64,000 nucleotides of DNA from Sitta carolinensis (lineage: Eukaryota; Chordata; Aves; Passeriformes; Sittidae), in contig CM063283.1 of NCBI GenBank assembly GCA_032173965.1, forward strand, positions 37,115,743-37,179,742. Reading direction: 5' to 3'. Positions 61,330 through 64,000 of the stretch are shown here, in pieces. The translations under genes were made by a program, and so were the position numbers. The notes beneath the pieces were generated by a model that did not search any database, had not been told where the DNA came from, and saw only the letters and a program-made list of their open reading frames with translations. How positions within the stretch are numbered: the stretch's first letter is position 1; each line of letters starts with the position of its first letter.

Positions 61330-64000
61330 AGTCAGGTGATAGGAAAAAGTAGCAGTAAAGGAGAAATTGTGCTGTAGGCTGGAATTTCTGTGAAAACCAG
61401 CATTAAGCTAGAATTCTGAGCATCATTCCTTCCCTTTCCCTCCTTGCTTACACCAGTGCTTATATGAGACATTCATTTCAGATTTGTTCAGTTTCCATTA
61501 ATTGCTGTACAGAAAAGTAATCATTTCAGTCACTTCTGTGATTGTATAACAGAAGGAATGAAATTATTAGTTTAATTTCTATTTTTTTAAATGATCATTT
61601 TTTACAACAAAGCAAATTATCTTGCAAAAATCATGACACAGAATTAAGCAATTTTTGTTTTAGTTTCTTAGTCCCCATCCAAAGACATGCACCAAAACAT
61701 ACTCTTTTTTTGCAAATTTTGTAGCAAAAGAGAATTTTTATTTCAGGAGTTCTGTATCCAGGTCATTATTCCAGTGAAACAAAATAACTGCAAGTGGAAT
61801 CACAAGTCCTGTGTCCAGTATTTCTTTAGTATGTAATTTGCCCCAGTATTTGGAAGTGCTTTAAAACTGCTAGTCTAAAAGTATAGTTACAATCAAGAAT
61901 TTGGGGCTTTCTGTTGTAGTCATTGAATATAGTGTACCAGAATATTCCTCCAAAGAATTGTTCTTTAAAAAATGCTAGTTTTAGCTTTTCAGGGATGTAT
62001 ACATATATTAAAAAAGGAAGTATAGGTTATTGTGTTGTTTAATGAGCACCGGATACAAACCAAAGTTCAGAGGTGCACCATCCCTTTTTCTGTGGCCAAA
62101 TTTAGGGACTGTAACCAAATTTGTATAATGTATGGCTTCATATCCTTCCTCTAAGGTAAAAATATAATTGGAAGCAATCCATGTTATTGTCAATACATTT
62201 TTAAGATCAGAACATGCACAATTTGTGATAGTAGCTGAAGCTAAAATAAAAGTAAACTCTCATATTTATTCACCTTCTCATTTATTTTTGGCTTTTGGTA
62301 CATCTTCTATCTGAAACAGCACTTTTCTAAAAAATATTGATCTGTAATTATCACTTGGTCAGTAATTCTCATTACACTTGGAGGTGTTAGAAGTCAGCCT
62401 GTGAGGAGGGTCGGGAGGCTGGAACCGTTTGCTAATCTCTATGTGGTCGTGCAAAGCAATAAGGGAAAACAACCTTCAGTCAAGCAACAATATATTCAAA
62501 GGCACCTCTTATGCCACCTCATAGATTTCCTGATGTCTGCTCACCTTCTGCTTTTTCCCTGCTGGAATTTGCCTTCTGTCCCTCCCCATCACCAGCCAAA
62601 AACATGGCAAAAGTGAACTTGTTTTCCATGTAAGGAGTCAAAAGAGACAACAAGACGCACTGGGAAACAATGGTGCTAGCAATATTTACCTCAGCAGCCT
62701 GGGATTATTTACTTATTTGGTCTTTCCTGCTAAATTGCACTCTTCCTATGCTAGACAGCAGTCTTCGAATAGTAAATTGTGGAGTTAGTTTCTCTTGAGA
62801 TCCATAAGACACTTCACACCTCTCAGAGTAGCTGAAAATCAGAGGAGCAGGCACCTTTACACTAATTACATGGAGTTTTTCAAGCCTTCTCCACATTCAG
62901 GGCAAGAAACTTGATTCAAAATGACTGAGGGTCTGTTCTCTTCTTGTGGCACACCAGGCTGAGGGCTGAGAGTGCATCAGTTCATTAAACTTACCTGCTT
63001 TATTGCCTTCTCTTTTATTTCTTAGATTTAGTTCTCTATCATTTCCATCTCTGCTCCCTGCATCAGTTGTGTGAGGGAGGTCGCTCTTGTGAAGTTTTGA
63101 CACTCGCTTCTCTCTGCTGTCACCAGGCTGGAGCAGAGGTATCTGGGTGGGCAGCAGAAGGGCTTGGGGACCACAGGACAATTACCCTACCTCAGGGCAG
63201 AGGGCAAAAACTGATGCTTGTGACTTTGATTAAAGTCTGCATCTAATTTTGAGTTTTGAAGGCAGCTGGAGAACTGGACCAGTTCTCAATCGCTCCTGAG
63301 AAAGAGAAATTTTCCTGGGTTTGTAGAACATTCTTGCAAATGGCTGGATGGCAGAAGTTTGGTTTCGTAAGAAGAGCACTTGAGTTGCCTGTAGGTGGCT
63401 TTGGGATTGGTATTAAATGGGCTAATAATTCCTCTTCTTATTGATAATTTAATGTCTTCAAGTCTGCAGACAGCAAAAGAATGTTCTGCATAATTTTTTC
63501 TAGGAATGCTTCCTAGAAAAACTAAATCTCCTTGCTGTTATGTATGAAATGAGAAATGTCTGAGTTCTATCATCTGTTACTCATAAATAGAAATTATGTT
63601 TTTTCTGTTTTATTTAGCTTGTCTAACATTAGAGATCTAATGGGAATTTTTTTCCTAAGTATGGTTATGTACATATTCACCTATTCGTAGTCAGACAATC
63701 AGGACACCATTTTAAAGCTACATTAGATTTTTGACTGCAGGTATTTGTAGCTGCATCTAGTTGTGATTCTATTATGAATGCACTTACTAGATGCCAAGTT
63801 AAAGTTTAGATGAATGTATAGGAATAATTATCTAAATATGATGTGAAACATTTTACTTGAAAAAGTTGATAGTTTTCAAAGCCAACAAGAGGAATAGTAC
63901 TCTGAAGTGCTCTCTGTTATTATGTAACAAACATGAAGGAGTAATAACAGTCCCTACAATAATGGAAACTCATAGAATAATGAATATTAAATTTTTTTCA

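Larger units (their letters stand above)
60871..64000 (+). other. DACH1 intron, unique sequence to the window end
   Basis: Non-coding. Contains the TATATTATAATATA duplication (61147-61174) and the hairpin at 61262-61329. Bases 62400-62650 and 62890-63180 are GC-balanced, without recognised repeat or exon. Small ORFs there show no family motif. Confidence 0.5.

Noticed and set aside
28463..64000. Search for the next DACH1 exon (alanine-rich run followed by an EAMK-type sequence)
   Set aside because: No GC-rich alanine-coding run or matching peptide found by reading, so the exon must lie beyond the window.
1..64000. CRISPR arrays, bacterial operons, tRNA or rRNA genes, intact retrovirus or LTR pairs
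   Set aside because: No regularly spaced repeats, no cloverleaf with A/B boxes, no paired LTRs or retroviral motifs seen. The sequence is vertebrate intronic.

Overview
The window looks like vertebrate, and specifically bird, nuclear DNA. It is AT-rich, has no operon-like gene packing and no long ORFs. It carries at least eleven fragments of CR1, the dominant retroposon of bird and reptile genomes, several with the bird-type 3' tail (TCATAGAATCA-like start followed by GGTTGGAA..., read antisense). I cannot name the species.

Only one coding segment can be supported: a 116-bp internal exon at 28347-28462 on the + strand. It encodes a peptide beginning SRPGRPPKRTQ and ending in SPGIIPPTG. I recognise this as the part of the transcriptional cofactor DACH1 (dachshund homologue 1) just C-terminal to the N-terminal DNA-binding (SKI/SNO/DAC) domain. 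Everything else reads as two very long introns of that gene: at least 28.3 kb upstream and at least 35.5 kb downstream, neither complete here.

Layout: 1-28346 is intron with CR1 fragments at about 1.4-2.0, 4.7, 11.9, 15.3 and 25.8 kb, and a T40 tract at 9.2 kb. 28.0-28.35 kb holds a dense unique block and the splice acceptor in front of the exon. 28463-64000 is intron with CR1 fragments at about 31.0, 36.6, 42.2, 51.2 and 54.3 kb, a purine-rich stretch (29.6-30.15 kb), a pyrimidine minisatellite (43.0 kb), a TA/CA microsatellite (52.4 kb), and several non-repetitive blocks dense in developmental factor motifs (46-47, 56.6-57.5 and 59.7-60.9 kb). DACH1 introns are known in vertebrates to hold many deeply conserved enhancers, so those blocks are the likeliest functional non-coding DNA, but conservation cannot be measured from one sequence.

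I found no convincing new gene system, RNA gene, CRISPR array or intact mobile element. The more unusual signals are structural: a long hairpin at 61262-61329, near-perfect palindromes at 54.2 and 54.4 kb, a paired E-box palindrome at 60.54 kb, an inverted CR1 pair at 1.4-2.0 kb, and an excess of CR1 copies antisense to the gene.
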